From Tolypothrix tenuis PCC 7101 (GTDB lineage: Bacteria > Cyanobacteriota > Cyanobacteriia > Cyanobacteriales > Nostocaceae), in the NCBI RefSeq assembly GCF_002368295.1, contig NZ_AP018248.1, forward strand, positions 4,225,396-4,289,395: a stretch of 64,000 nucleotides of DNA, given 5' to 3'. The notes beneath the pieces were generated by a model, which was not told the DNA's origin, made no database searches, and saw only the letters and a list, made by a program, of their open reading frames with translations. Each line of letters starts with the position of its first letter. The first letter of the stretch is position 1. Both the position numbers and the translations under genes were made by a program. Shown one piece after another: positions 8,514-18,000 of this stretch.

Positions 8514-9731
8514 ATGAACATGAGTCAAGAAAAATATTTGATGACACCCAAGCTACATTCTATTTCCCATAATCAATCACGCATTTTGATAGTATCAATG
8601 CGTGAAGTTGCTAAGTTAGTAGGGTTTTGTAGCTTATATGAATTTGAAGATGTCATCTGCGATGCTGATGCTGCTGATATGCTCACACCTTTGAGTACAG
8701 ATGATGGTATCGTTAGAAAAATCTACAAATTAGCTAAGTATTTAACTAATTCTAAAAAATTAGCAAATTTCTTAGTACCGGGAACTAATCCATACTTTAT
8801 TGAACAAGAGTATGAATTGTTTTTTCCAGTATTTAATTCTCCCTTTGAACTTTTCGCACTACACGCGTTTAAAAATTGGCGACAAAAATGTAGCCAAGCA
8901 GTTTGTTATATAGATGAATTTTGGGAAACATATCTTCAGCCATCCAGTCTCTATTTTCTGGAATATTTAAAAGATTTCGACCATATTTTTCTCGGCAATA
9001 AAAATTCAGTTGAAGCAGTTGCTAAAATTACAGGTCGTCCTTGTAGCTATCTACCACCTGGGATTGATACATTAAAATTCTGTCCATATCCACAGTTACC
9101 TCACCGCAGTATTGATGTTTCCTATTTGGGTCGGCGTTCACCTGTAACTCATCAAGCTCTATTAGAGTATGCACAACAGCAACAAATTTTTTATTACTAC
9201 GATACAATCAAAGTCTCCGGAACTAAAAATGCGGCTAAACAACAAACATTTGCGGTGAATAATGCCCGAGAACACCGCATTTTGTTTGCTAATTTAAACA
9301 AGAGAAGCCGTTATTTCTTTGCTAACCGCGCACGCATTAACGAAGCAGAAGCGACAAAAAATAAACAAGAGTTTGGCCCACGCTTCTTTGAGGGTGCGGC
9401 TGCTGGTGCAGTCCTCATTGGTGATCCACCAATGACAGAGGAATTCTACAAACATTTTGATTGGCCGGATGCAATTATCAAAGTTCCCTTTGATGCTCCA
9501 GAAATTGGCGAGATTATTTCTGATTTGGATTCACAGCCTGAGCGCTTGGCAAGAATTAGCAGAGATAATGTTGTCAATACATTACTCCGACACGACTGGG
9601 TATATCGCTTACGCACAGTATTTGAGACAATAGATGTTAAACCTAGCCAAATCATGTTAGCTAGAGAAGCTAAGTTAAAGAAACTAGCTTATGAAATCCA
9701 GCACACATCAAATGCATCATTAGTTAATTAG
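8514..9731 (+). CDS. CgeB-like glycosyltransferase family protein, copy 1
   Basis: This 405-residue protein probably transfers sugars. The C-terminal half carries the pattern of glycosyl transferase group 1 / CgeB-like domains: PPGID (about 180), YLGRR, and the donor-site-like stretch RFFEGAAAGAVLIG (about 290) followed by DPP and a phenylalanine-rich FYKHFDWP. There is no signal peptide or membrane segment, so it is probably cytosolic. A paralogue of 402 residues lies 722 bp downstream; by eye the two are about 75% identical along their whole length, most strongly in the middle. The start is ATG 8514, or 8520 if the second Met is used. The substrate is unknown and there is no polysaccharide cluster next to it. 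The domain call is from motif recognition and is moderately sure. Confidence 0.75.
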   Translation: MNMSQEKYLMTPKLHSISHNQSRILIVSMREVAKLVGFCSLYEFEDVICDADAADMLTPLSTDDGIVRKIYKLAKYLTNSKKLANFLVPGTNPYFIEQEYELFFPVFNSPFELFALHAFKNWRQKCSQAVCYIDEFWETYLQPSSLYFLEYLKDFDHIFLGNKNSVEAVAKITGRPCSYLPPGIDTLKFCPYPQLPHRSIDVSYLGRRSPVTHQALLEYAQQQQIFYYYDTIKVSGTKNAAKQQTFAVNNAREHRILFANLNKRSRYFFANRARINEAEATKNKQEFGPRFFEGAAAGAVLIGDPPMTEEFYKHFDWPDAIIKVPFDAPEIGEIISDLDSQPERLARISRDNVVNTLLRHDWVYRLRTVFETIDVKPSQIMLAREAKLKKLAYEIQHTSNASLVN

Positions 9732-9777
9732 AAACTCATGATTATTTTGTACAAGCCATTTTAAGTGCCTTGTGTAT

Positions 9778-9803
9778 GGGGAAAGTAAATTGAAACTTTT
9801 CCC
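9778..9803 (+). terminator. Probable terminator of glycosyltransferase copy 1
   Basis: Imperfect arms GGGGAAAG and CTTTTCCC are separated by about 9 bases and followed by the T-rich ATTTTATTTTTG. It lies 46 bp after the stop codon. Confidence 0.5.
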
Positions 9804-9833
9804 ATTTTATTTTTGCAGAATCAAATTATATTC

Positions 9834-9978
9834 AGGACTTACGCAACTGGCACAGTGATCCTCTGGCATAAGAGTCAAGAGTCAAGAGTCAAGGGTCAAA
9901 AATTTAGGTTTTTTGGACTCTTGACATTTGACCCTGGACAAACATAAACGAAAAAAATATGACACTTGCGTAAGTCCT
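9834..9978. mobile_element. MITE, AGGACTTACGCAA family, copy 1
   Basis: This 145-bp non-coding element has inverted ends: AGGACTTACGCAACTGGCAC on the left and, read on the other strand, AGGACTTACGCAAGTGTCAT on the right. The interior is made of gagtcaa/gtcaaaa heptamer-like repeats. A second copy in reverse orientation lies at 23701-23838. No transposase is encoded. I could not define a target duplication. Confidence 0.8.
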
Positions 9979-10453
9979 AATATTTTATAAAATATTCGGC
10001 TGATTGATATTTATGATTGAAAACATAGCAATTTAAAATCAAGAATGCAACAGTAGGGAGACAGCAATGCTGTGACCTCTAGAATATATTGATGTTTCGC
10101 AAACATTATTTGATTAAATTTTAAAAAGCTTTTCAGCAAAAGATTAGCAACTAACCTATAAGTTTTTCTAAATTACTGACATTCTCTTACTCCTTGTCTA
10201 TTTTTAGATAGTAGTGTATAGATATAATTAAAATTTATTCTGGCTCTACTAGGTTCTCAAATTTCATAATTCTTTAGTTTCTAACTGTAGATTACGTGTT
10301 TTGATATAAGAAGTTCCTCAAAGCTTGTGAAAGTCAAAAATCACATTTCAAAATTCAATTTTCAATCATAAAAATCCTAAATTTGGGAAAAGAAACAATT
10401 TACTAGCGACAAGTAGCTTGCTGTAAAACACTTTATTAAATCAGGGTAATATC

Positions 10454-11662
10454 ATGACCAACAATAAATATTTAATAAAACCTAAATTTAATTCTTTTTC
10501 TAATGAAAAATCACGCATTTTGTTAGTATCAATGCGTGAACTGGCTAACTTAGTGGCTTTTTGTACCTTATATGAATTTGAAGATGTACTATATGATACC
10601 GATGCTGTTGATATGGTTCAACCATTGAGTGCTAACGACGGTATCTTAAGAAAAATCTACAAACTAGCTAAGTATTTAACTAACTCCAAGCAATTGGCTG
10701 AGTTACTTGTTCCAGCGAATCATCCATACTTGCTTGAGCAAGAATATGAACTATTTTTTCCCATATTTAATTCACCCTTTGAACTATTTGCCTTGCATTC
10801 GTTCAAAAACTGGCAGCAAAAATGTAAGAAGTCTGTTTGTTATATAGTTGAATGCTGGGAATCTTATCTCAAGCCATCCAATAACTACTTCTTTGAGTTC
10901 TTAAAGGATTTCGACCATATTTTTCTTGGTACTAAAAATTGTACAGAGGCAGTGGCTAAAATTACAGGTCGTCCTTGTACCTATCTACCACCTGGGATTG
11001 ATACATTAAAATTCAGTCCCTATCCTGTATTACCTTATCGTAGTATTGATGTTTGCTATTTGGGTCGTCGTTCATCGGTAACCCATAAAGCCCTATTAGA
11101 ATTTGCACAACACCAACCCATCTTTTATTACTACGATACAATCAAAGCTTCGGGCACCAAAAATGCCGCTAAACAACAAACATTTGCTGTTAACAATCAC
11201 CAAGAACACCGCAGTTTATTAGCTAATTTAATTAAGAGAAGCCGCTATTTCTTTGCTAATCGCTCACGAGTGAACGAACTGAACACAGCAAAAATTAACC
11301 AAGAGTTTGGTTCTCGTTTCTTTGAGGGTGCTGCTGCTGGTGCAGTCATGATTGGCGAACCACCAACAATAGACGAATTTTACAAATATTTTGATTGGCC
11401 GGATGCAATTATCAAAATTCCCTTTGATTCTCCTGACATCGGTGAAATTATAACTGACTTAGATGCTCAGAGCGATCGCTTAACCAAAATTAGAAAAGAA
11501 AATGTTGTCAACTCCCTACTGCGACATGATTGGGTACATCGCTTACGAACAATCTTTGAAGCAATTGATGTTCAGCCTAGCGAAATCATGTTATCCAGAG
11601 AAGCTGAGTTAAAAAACCTAGCTAATCAGATTCATCTGTCTGATACATCATTGGTTCGTTAG
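10454..11662 (+). CDS. CgeB-like glycosyltransferase family protein, copy 2
   Basis: This 402-residue paralogue of the gene at 8514 has the same landmarks: PPGID, YLGRR, the TKNAAKQQTFAVNN block, RFFEGAAAGAVMIG and the C-terminal RHDWVHRLR. Differences are spread evenly, so it is an old duplication under constraint rather than a recent copy. It has its own long upstream region and is followed by an STRR array, which suggests independent transcription. The two may act on related acceptors or form a pair (inference). Function beyond a probable glycosyltransferase is unknown. Confidence 0.75.
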   Translation: MTNNKYLIKPKFNSFSNEKSRILLVSMRELANLVAFCTLYEFEDVLYDTDAVDMVQPLSANDGILRKIYKLAKYLTNSKQLAELLVPANHPYLLEQEYELFFPIFNSPFELFALHSFKNWQQKCKKSVCYIVECWESYLKPSNNYFFEFLKDFDHIFLGTKNCTEAVAKITGRPCTYLPPGIDTLKFSPYPVLPYRSIDVCYLGRRSSVTHKALLEFAQHQPIFYYYDTIKASGTKNAAKQQTFAVNNHQEHRSLLANLIKRSRYFFANRSRVNELNTAKINQEFGSRFFEGAAAGAVMIGEPPTIDEFYKYFDWPDAIIKIPFDSPDIGEIITDLDAQSDRLTKIRKENVVNSLLRHDWVHRLRTIFEAIDVQPSEIMLSREAELKNLANQIHLSDTSLVR

Positions 11663-11664
11663 TA

Positions 11665-11776
11665 GGGGATTGGGGATTGGGGACTGGGGATTGGGGACTG
11701 GGGACTAGGGACTGGGGATTGGGGACTGGGGACTGGGGACTGGGGACTGGGGACTGGGGATTGGGGATTGGGGATG
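11665..11776. repeat. STRR heptanucleotide array (ggggact/ggggatt)
   Basis: About fifteen copies of a 7-bp unit alternate between GGGGACT and GGGGATT directly after the stop of the second glycosyltransferase-like gene. Confidence 0.9.
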
Positions 11777-11914
11777 AGGGAGATGAGGAGAAATCTCAAT
11801 TACCCATTACCAAATGACTAATGACCAATGACAAATGCCCCATGCCCAATGCCCCATCCCCCCTTTTCCTGTAAAATCAAGATCCTAAAGACTGTGGATC
11901 GGGAGAAATTAGGG

Positions 11915-12637
11915 GTGTCTACACTCGGCGTAAACATTGACCACATTGCGACTATTCGACAAGCACGGCGAACGGTGGAACCTGACCCCGTAGCAGCAGC
12001 AGTGTTGGCAGAATTGGGGGGTGCAGATGGGATTACTGTACATCTGCGGGAAGATAGACGGCATATACAAGATAGGGATGTGCGACTTTTACGGCAAACA
12101 GTGAGAACGCACTTAAATTTAGAAATGGCTGCTACCGAGGAAATGCTAGGAATAGCCCTCGATATCAAACCAGATTATGTAACTTTAGTACCAGAAAAAC
12201 GGGAAGAAGTAACCACAGAAGGTGGTTTAGATATTGTTGGGCAAATTACTAAAATAGGTGAGATAGTTGATAAATTGCAGAGTGCTAGCATTCCAGTAAG
12301 TTTATTTATCGATGCCGAACCTTCACAAATTGCAGCATCTGCCAAAGTAAAAGCGAAGTTCATAGAACTGCATACTGGGCAATACGCTGAGGCTACCGAT
12401 GAAACAAGCCGCCAGCGAGAGTTAGCCGTGTTAGCTAAAGGGTGCGAGCAAGCAATTCAAGCAGGATTGCGCGTTAACGCTGGTCATGGACTGACCTACT
12501 GGAACGTTTATCCTGTGGCGATTCTGCCAGGGATGGAAGAACTCAACATTGGTCACACCATTATTAGTAGAGCAGCTTTGGTAGGTTTAGAAAGAGCTGT
12601 GCGTGAGATGAAGCAAGCTATCCGAGGAGAACTGTAA
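11915..12637 (+). CDS. pdxJ: Pyridoxine 5'-phosphate synthase
   Basis: PdxJ condenses 1-deoxyxylulose 5-phosphate with 3-amino-1-hydroxyacetone 1-phosphate to form pyridoxine 5'-phosphate, the last ring-forming step of DXP-dependent vitamin B6 synthesis in the cytosol. The start GVNIDHIATIRQARR, the HLREDRRHIQDRDV segment, ELHTGQYA and NAGHGLTYWN are diagnostic. The GTG at 11915 is chosen because it puts the family N-terminus (S-T-L-G-V-N-I-D-H) directly after the start and has a GGGAG ribosome site about 12 bp upstream. The longer open frame from 11828 would only add residues encoded by repeat-like DNA. The result is 240 residues, normal for the family. It stands alone between STRR DNA and the SnoaL-like gene. 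Confidence 0.95.
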   Translation: MSTLGVNIDHIATIRQARRTVEPDPVAAAVLAELGGADGITVHLREDRRHIQDRDVRLLRQTVRTHLNLEMAATEEMLGIALDIKPDYVTLVPEKREEVTTEGGLDIVGQITKIGEIVDKLQSASIPVSLFIDAEPSQIAASAKVKAKFIELHTGQYAEATDETSRQRELAVLAKGCEQAIQAGLRVNAGHGLTYWNVYPVAILPGMEELNIGHTIISRAALVGLERAVREMKQAIRGEL

Positions 12638-12858
12638 ACGGTGAACAGTCAACAGTTAACAGCTAACAGTTAACTATGAAGAGTGCTGAGTTAAAAGTGC
12701 TGAGTCCTGAGTTAAAAAAACCAGCTACAAGCACTGCAGTAAGTGCTTTGTGTATCAAGGTGAGTACTTTTTACTTGACTCAGTACTCAATCATTGCTTA
12801 GAGGGGTCTTAACTGCGTAATCCAAGAATTGGGGACACAATCTTAAGCAAAGACTTCT

Positions 12859-13578
12859 ATGAGCGCAACACAATCTAACAGTTTGCCACTTTGGGTACAG
12901 GATCGAGATAAAGTTATTGAAGGAAGTACTGGTGCCGAATGGCGCTATCAGGAACCACCTGATTATTCTCGCTCTAAAGAGAATTTGGCTAAAGAAAGTA
13001 CGCGTAATCACTTAGAGGGTACTCTAGAAGCGATCGTACAGAATTTGGTCAGAAGCTTTGAGATGGAGGTATCTTTCAAAACCAACCCACAACAGTGGTT
13101 GTCTGTTGTTAATGACCAATTTCGTGTGAGTACTAATGGAGGTCAAGAATACACCGCTACAGATTTAGCAGCCCAAGGTACTTACAATCTATTTATGGCT
13201 GATTCAGAGCATTACAAAGCTTCTGGAGAAACCTTTGAATCATCCGCTCAAATCTTCCACTCAACATTTCCGCAAGGCTTTCCTTGGGAAGTTTTGGAAG
13301 TGTACTCCGGGCCACCAACCGTAACATTTAAGTGGCGGCACTGGGGACATTTTAAAGGTGCATATAAAGACCATGCACCCACTGGAGAGACAGTAGAAAT
13401 TATCGGCATGAGCGTTGCCAAAGTTACCGATGACTTGCGGATAATTTCTGTGGAACACTACTTTGACAATACGCTGTTTTTAGAGAAGCTGACAGCTGGC
13501 GGCAAACTCTCAAGTAGTGAAAGCAAGGCAAGTGCTTGTCCCTTCAGTTCTTGGTTTAAAAAACTCAAGCAGAGTTAA
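12859..13578 (+). CDS. SnoaL-like / NTF2-fold protein
   Basis: This 239-residue soluble protein resembles the SnoaL-like ester-cyclase group of the NTF2-like fold. Supporting features are the W-R-Y segment near the N-terminus, the central GPPTVTFKWRHWGHFKG motif and the end IISVEHYFDNTLFLEKL, which matches the last strands of that fold. Reaction and substrate are unknown; the fold also occurs in non-enzymatic proteins. It precedes ycf54 by 63 bp, but a perfect hairpin lies between them, so co-transcription is doubtful. Confidence is good that it is a gene and moderate for the family. Confidence 0.7.
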   Translation: MSATQSNSLPLWVQDRDKVIEGSTGAEWRYQEPPDYSRSKENLAKESTRNHLEGTLEAIVQNLVRSFEMEVSFKTNPQQWLSVVNDQFRVSTNGGQEYTATDLAAQGTYNLFMADSEHYKASGETFESSAQIFHSTFPQGFPWEVLEVYSGPPTVTFKWRHWGHFKGAYKDHAPTGETVEIIGMSVAKVTDDLRIISVEHYFDNTLFLEKLTAGGKLSSSESKASACPFSSWFKKLKQS

Positions 13579-13583
13579 TTTTT

Positions 13584-13611
13584 AAGGGTACAGTTTATAT
13601 ACTGTACCCTT
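13584..13611 (+). terminator. Hairpin between SnoaL-like gene and ycf54
   Basis: Perfect 10-bp arms AAGGGTACAG and CTGTACCCTT flank TTTATATA, 5 bp after the stop codon. No long T run follows, so it may also act as an RNA-stabilising or processing hairpin. Confidence 0.6.
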
Positions 13612-13641
13612 GAGTTAATCGTTAATAACCAAAGGATCAAA

Positions 13642-13971
13642 ATGGCAACTTACTATTACGTTTTGGCAAGTCAAAAATTTTTAATACAAGAAGAACCTTT
13701 AGATGAGGTACTCAAAGAACGTACCCGTCACTACCACGAACAAGAAAAAGAAATTGATTTTTGGTTAGTAAAGCAACCTGCATTTTTAGAAGCACCAGAA
13801 ATGGCTGAAATTAAAGCCAAGTGTCCTCAACCTGCTGCTGCAATTATTTCTACCGACCAACAATTTATTACTTGGTTAAAACTGCGATTGGAATATGTAA
13901 TTGTCGGCGAGTTTGAAGCACCTTCGGCAACAATCTCCGATCCTTTAGCATCTCTTGCTACCGTGTCTTAA
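13642..13971 (+). CDS. ycf54: Ycf54 family subunit of the Mg-protoporphyrin IX methylester cyclase
   Basis: This 109-residue protein matches Ycf54 (DUF2488), a small factor needed for assembly or function of the aerobic Mg-protoporphyrin IX monomethyl ester (oxidative) cyclase in chlorophyll synthesis. The start MATYYYVLASQKFL, the middle RTRHYHEQEKEIDFWLV, PAFLEAP and the end ITWLKLRLEYV are characteristic. Length is normal. The ATG is preceded by AAAGGA. No other chlorophyll gene is adjacent. It marks the organism as oxygenic phototrophic. Confidence 0.93.
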   Translation: MATYYYVLASQKFLIQEEPLDEVLKERTRHYHEQEKEIDFWLVKQPAFLEAPEMAEIKAKCPQPAAAIISTDQQFITWLKLRLEYVIVGEFEAPSATISDPLASLATVS

Positions 13972-13978
13972 TATACTA

Positions 13979-14018
13979 TGGGGCATGGGGCATGGGGCAT
14001 GGGGCATGGGTAATGGTA
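13979..14018. repeat. STRR array (ggggcat)
   Basis: Four to five copies of the 7-bp unit GGGGCAT lie right after the ycf54 stop. Confidence 0.85.
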
Positions 14019-14117
14019 ATTACTTGTTCTCTCTTTCCCCTTTCCCCTTTTCCCCTTACCCCTACCCCCCGGGGAACAAAATATACATTGACGAAATCTT
14101 TTAAGAAAATCTTCTTT

Positions 14118-14753
14118 ATGTGTGAGGCTGTTGTGCAGAGATTTCCGTATTTACTACATACTGTAGTATTAGCGATCGCAGGATTGATTAATGGTATGAG
14201 TTCTGTGAACGCTCAACAAGCTCTTCCTGCTTGTCAACCTCCAAATGCTGGCGAATATCTATTATTAATAGTTAGTCCCACAGCAGATAATCAAAAGCAA
14301 CTGCGTAATGCCTTGCCCAATGAACTAAAAAGTACCACCTGTCAATACCTCAGCGATACAGTTACTAGGATAGGTGGTTTTAATAAAATTGATGATGCTC
14401 AACGATGGGCAAGATATATCAACAATATTGTCGGTTTATCTGGCATTATCACCACTAAACCGGCAGATGTACAAGCGCCTCAAAATATCAGCTTTAAGCC
14501 ACAAACCCTGGGGGAAGGTTACGCCGTATTAGTAGATTATTTCAACCGCCCAGAATTGGCATCTGATGTAGAAAAAGTGGTGGAAGGTGATATAGGTTTT
14601 GCTTCCTATGGACAACGCCCTTACTTGTTGGCAGTTTACACTACTAACCAAAAAGAAGCTCATAACACATTGAAAAAGCTCAATGAACGCGGTTTTGTGG
14701 CTTATTTGGTTGATAGCCGCAAGGTGACGCTACTACGTTCAAATGTGCGTTGA
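14118..14753 (+). CDS. Exported SPOR-like protein of unknown function
   Basis: This is a 211-residue protein with an N-terminal signal peptide: hydrophobic YLLHTVVLAIAGLI, then a probable cleavage near SVNA/QQ. The mature part repeats a theme seen in SPOR-type proteins: YLLLIVSPT...IGGFNKIDDAQRWARYI and YLLAVYTTNQKEAHNTLKKL, the latter about residue 170. A role in the periplasm or cell wall is possible, but I cannot name it. The ATG at 14118 is preferred over 13992, because the longer version would be read through repeat-derived sequence and bury the signal peptide. It sits between STRR DNA and a convergent gene. Confidence 0.65.
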   Translation: MCEAVVQRFPYLLHTVVLAIAGLINGMSSVNAQQALPACQPPNAGEYLLLIVSPTADNQKQLRNALPNELKSTTCQYLSDTVTRIGGFNKIDDAQRWARYINNIVGLSGIITTKPADVQAPQNISFKPQTLGEGYAVLVDYFNRPELASDVEKVVEGDIGFASYGQRPYLLAVYTTNQKEAHNTLKKLNERGFVAYLVDSRKVTLLRSNVR

Positions 14754-14910
14754 TAGTAGCTAGATAAGGCTTGGGAAACTATTATCCTTGATTCTGTGTT
14801 CCCTGTTTCCTGTCCCTTGTTCCCTCCCTAAAAAAGTCATTTCTCCTAATTAAGTTAGATTGCGATATTAAGAGTCAATAGTTACTGGAGGCTGAACTAT
14901 TGACTATTAA

Positions 14911-15381
14911 CTATAGACTATTGGCTAATAAAAAAGACTTAGCTAAGAAAGATATGGTAATTCCCAAAGCCGACCCAGCTATTACTTGAACTGGTGTGTG
15001 TCCCAGCAATTCTTTCAGGCGGTCTTGGGTAAAGTCATGTTTATCATCAAATAATTCATCAATCATTTGATTGAGTATTCGCGCTTGTTTCCCTGCGGCT
15101 TGGCGAACTCCAGCTGCATCGTACATGACAATGATGGCAAAAACTGTAGCCAGAGCAAAATCAGGCGATGACCAACCCAGAGTTTGCCCAACACCTGTTG
15201 CTAAAGAGGTAACTAGAGCCGAATGAGCACTAGGCATACCGCCTGTGGTTACTAAAACACGAACATTAAGTTTGCGATTTTTAACTATCTCGATGACGAG
15301 CTTCATCGATTGAGCAATTAAACAAGCTATCAGAGCAACCAGCAGCACCCGGTTGTCTAAGATGTCGCCTATGTCCTGCAT
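14911..15381 (-). CDS. Divergent PAP2 family membrane protein (DUF212)
   Basis: This 156-residue integral membrane protein has the acid-phosphatase-like motif GGMPSAHSALV (about 46-56) and later VMYDAAGVRQAAGKQA, typical of the DUF212 / divergent PAP2 group. Hydrophobic segments lie at about 12-30, 80-95 and 135-155. PAP2 relatives remove phosphate from lipid phosphates, but activity of this divergent group is not established. It lies about 430 bp downstream of crtE on the same strand; isoprenoid phosphate metabolism is a possible link (inference). Confidence 0.85.
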   Translation of the reverse strand: MQDIGDILDNRVLLVALIACLIAQSMKLVIEIVKNRKLNVRVLVTTGGMPSAHSALVTSLATGVGQTLGWSSPDFALATVFAIIVMYDAAGVRQAAGKQARILNQMIDELFDDKHDFTQDRLKELLGHTPVQVIAGSALGITISFLAKSFLLANSL

Positions 15382-15807
15382 GGTATTTTGGGGATGTTAG
15401 TAAATATTAGCTATTAGCAGCAGTTATTTTTTGAAAAACATTTTGGATGCAACCCAACAACATTAAGCCACTTGCTAATACCAATTTTGGATTTTAGATT
15501 GAAAATCTTGAATTTTCAAACATAGCACCTCTGCCACTTTGATATAAAAACTGGAGGAAAATTCGCAATACGGTGAGTCTCAAATCCAAAATTGACCATC
15601 GCGAAGCTGGCAGTTAAAATCACAAAGTTCTGATGTCTGATGACAATTTATACCAATTCACTACAAGCAGGTAACAAATTCAAACTCTAAAACCTAGATG
15701 CTGTCTAAGTTACTCAATTCTGAATTTTGCATTTTGAATTGGTATTACCCTACGGGCTACTAAGTGAGATTACGGAATTAATGAGTAAAATTCCCGTAGG
15801 GGTTGAC
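15382..15807. other. Gene-free spacer
   Basis: This spacer lies between the crtE stop and the DUF212 start. It is AT-rich with several TTTTGAATTTTG-like short repeats (about 15490-15530 and 15715-15745) common in these genomes. No gene or clear terminator is seen. Confidence 0.5.
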
Positions 15808-16737
15808 TTAGTGATTGCGGCTGATAATAAAATGAGCGATCGCTTTTAAAGGTTGTGCTTTTTCTCCAAATACGTCTAATTCCGCACATGCTGCTTCAAT
15901 GAGCTGTTCGGCTTTAACGCGAGATTCTTCAATTCCCCACAGGCTGGGATATGTAACTTTCTGGGCTTTCAAATCCTTGCCCGCAGTTTTGCCTAATTGT
16001 TCTTGAGTGGCGGTGATATCTAAAATATCATCGACAATTTGGAATGCCAGACCAATATTCTGAGCGTACCGAGTTAGTCTTTGTACATCTTCAACAGATG
16101 CTCCCGCTAAGATACCACCACAAACAACACAAGCCTCCAAAAGGGCAGCTGTTTTGTGGTTATGAATGTAATTCAGCGTCTCTAGGGAAGTATCTGTTTT
16201 ACCTTCCGATTCTAGATCCACTACTTGACCCCCAACCAAGCCAGCAGCCCCTAATGCCCTAGCAAGACGCGCTACTACCTGCAATACTCTATCTCTAGGG
16301 ACAGTTAAAGGGGTGGCGATGGCGACATATTCAAAAGCATAAGCCAACAAACCATCACCAGCTAAAATCGCGATATCTTCGCCATAAACCTTGTGGTTTG
16401 TCAGCTTACCCCGACGGTAATCGTCATTATCCATCGCTGGCAAATCATCGTGAATTAATGACATTGTGTGGATCATTTCCACCGCACAAGCTGTTGGCAT
16501 TGCCATTTCGATTGTGCCACCCATCATTTCACTGGTAGCAAGGCACAGGATAGGACGTACACGTTTGCCACCAGCTAAGAGAGAATAGCGCATCGACTCG
16601 TAAATCTTCTCTGGATAGGAAACGGGAAGCGCTTGATCCAAAGCAGTTTCACAAAGCTGTTGACGCTCTTTGAGATACGCTGATAGGTTAAACGTGGCTG
16701 TCTCTGGCATCTTTTTAAACTTATCAGTTGCTACCAT
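15808..16737 (-). CDS. crtE: Geranylgeranyl diphosphate synthase
   Basis: This 309-residue prenyltransferase extends allylic diphosphates with isopentenyl diphosphate to make GGPP for carotenoids, the chlorophyll phytyl tail and other isoprenoids. The first Asp-rich motif is DDLPAMDND, preceded by HTMSLIHDD; the second is DDILD (about 238). GGKRVRPIL near residue 57 is the usual substrate-binding stretch. Cytosolic, normal length. The start ATG 16737 gives a slightly long N-terminus. The gene downstream is DUF212, and folD lies about 115 bp upstream on the same strand. Confidence 0.95.
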   Translation of the reverse strand: MVATDKFKKMPETATFNLSAYLKERQQLCETALDQALPVSYPEKIYESMRYSLLAGGKRVRPILCLATSEMMGGTIEMAMPTACAVEMIHTMSLIHDDLPAMDNDDYRRGKLTNHKVYGEDIAILAGDGLLAYAFEYVAIATPLTVPRDRVLQVVARLARALGAAGLVGGQVVDLESEGKTDTSLETLNYIHNHKTAALLEACVVCGGILAGASVEDVQRLTRYAQNIGLAFQIVDDILDITATQEQLGKTAGKDLKAQKVTYPSLWGIEESRVKAEQLIEAACAELDVFGEKAQPLKAIAHFIISRNH

Positions 16738-16852
16738 TCTGTAAAATCCTGAAATTTTGGTATTTTTGTCATATACGTCACAATTTTAAGGGGCTTTGGA
16801 TCTCAAAACATGAGTAATTAAGAGTTAAGAATTAGGAAGAATAATTCATAAT

Positions 16853-17746
16853 TCATAATTCATCGCTCTTGATTCCTTGCCGCCTTAAATAGCTAGCAAA
16901 TGTATTTTGCAACAACATAGCGACAGTCATAGGGCCAACGCCTCCCGGAACTGGGGTGATAAACTCCGCCACGCCAGCTGTCGATTCCCAGTGGACATCG
17001 CCGACTAAACGACTTTTGCCACTAGCATCGGTGACACGATTTATCCCCACATCTACCACAACAGCGCCCGGTTTCACCATTTCACCAGTAATCAATCCTG
17101 GAATGCCTACAGCTGAGATGAGAATATCGGCATTCTGGGCGATCGCTTTTAAGTCTTGGGATCGTGAGTGGGCAACGGTAACGGTAGCATCAGCGTCCAC
17201 AAGCATTAACGCCATTGGCTTACCTACCAAAATACTACGTCCCACTACCACTGCTTGTTTTCCTGGCAAAGAAATTTTATATTCTTGCAGCAGCCGCATC
17301 ACACCAGCTGGTGTACAACTCCGTAAACCTGCTTCTTGGCGCACCAATCGCCCCATATTCACCGGGTGCAATCCATCAACGTCTTTATCTGGCTCAATTT
17401 GATGCAGCAAGCGAATAGAGTCTAAATGTGGAGGTAAGGGTAACTGTACAAGAATCCCATCTACCTGTTCATCTTGATTGAGTGCTGCGATCGCATCTTC
17501 CAATTCTGCTTGAGTGGTTTGGGTAGGAAAATGCTTACCAAAAGAAGCAATACCCACTTTAGCGCAAGCTTTCTCTTTATTGCGTACATAAGCAGCGGAT
17601 GCGGGATTGTCACCCACCATCAGCACTGCTAACCCAGGGGGACGACCAATTTTTGGTTGTAACTCTGCAATACGTTCTAAAAGTTTGTGCTGAATTTTTT
17701 CAGCTAAGGTTTTACCATCAAGAAGTTTGGCAGTTTTTGTTTCCAT
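16853..17746 (-). CDS. folD: Bifunctional methylenetetrahydrofolate dehydrogenase / cyclohydrolase
   Basis: FolD interconverts 5,10-methylene-, methenyl- and 10-formyl-tetrahydrofolate using NADP, supplying one-carbon units for purines and formyl-Met. It has 297 residues. Diagnostic motifs are YVRNKEKACAKVGI (about 56-69), QLPLPPHL, PDKDVDGLHP, the nucleotide-binding VVVGRSILVGKPMALML and the C-terminal PVPGGVGPMTVAMLLQNT. Catalytic K within YVRNKEKAC is present. Its end is about 115 bp upstream of the crtE start on the same strand, so co-transcription is possible. Confidence 0.95.
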   Translation of the reverse strand: METKTAKLLDGKTLAEKIQHKLLERIAELQPKIGRPPGLAVLMVGDNPASAAYVRNKEKACAKVGIASFGKHFPTQTTQAELEDAIAALNQDEQVDGILVQLPLPPHLDSIRLLHQIEPDKDVDGLHPVNMGRLVRQEAGLRSCTPAGVMRLLQEYKISLPGKQAVVVGRSILVGKPMALMLVDADATVTVAHSRSQDLKAIAQNADILISAVGIPGLITGEMVKPGAVVVDVGINRVTDASGKSRLVGDVHWESTAGVAEFITPVPGGVGPMTVAMLLQNTFASYLRRQGIKSDEL

Positions 17747-17900
17747 GAGAATTTCCAGCTATATTCGCCTTAAGTCCAAAGACCAGTATCTAGCCGTTTG
17801 TGGCAAAGTCAACAGTCATCAGTCAACTTTGGCTATTGACTATGATGGTCTTGTTATTTTATGCCTTAGCGTCTGTCAAACAACAAAATCATATTATCTT

Positions 17901-17940
17901 TGGGGGTTGGGGAATGGGGAATGGGTACTGGGGAATGGGG
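17901..17940. repeat. STRR array (ggggaat)
   Basis: About six degenerate copies of GGGGAAT/GGGTACT occur in the divergent spacer between folD and the lipoprotein gene. Confidence 0.8.
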
Positions 17941-18000
17941 GTAAAAGCCAAATGACCAATGATCAATAACCAATGACAAATAACAAAGGACAAATGACCA

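Larger units (their letters stand above)
9732..10453. other. Gene-free spacer between glycosyltransferase paralogues
   Basis: It contains a hairpin just after the first gene (9778-9803), a complete MITE (9834-9978) and about 475 bp of AT-rich sequence with no recognisable element before the second paralogue. Confidence 0.6.
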
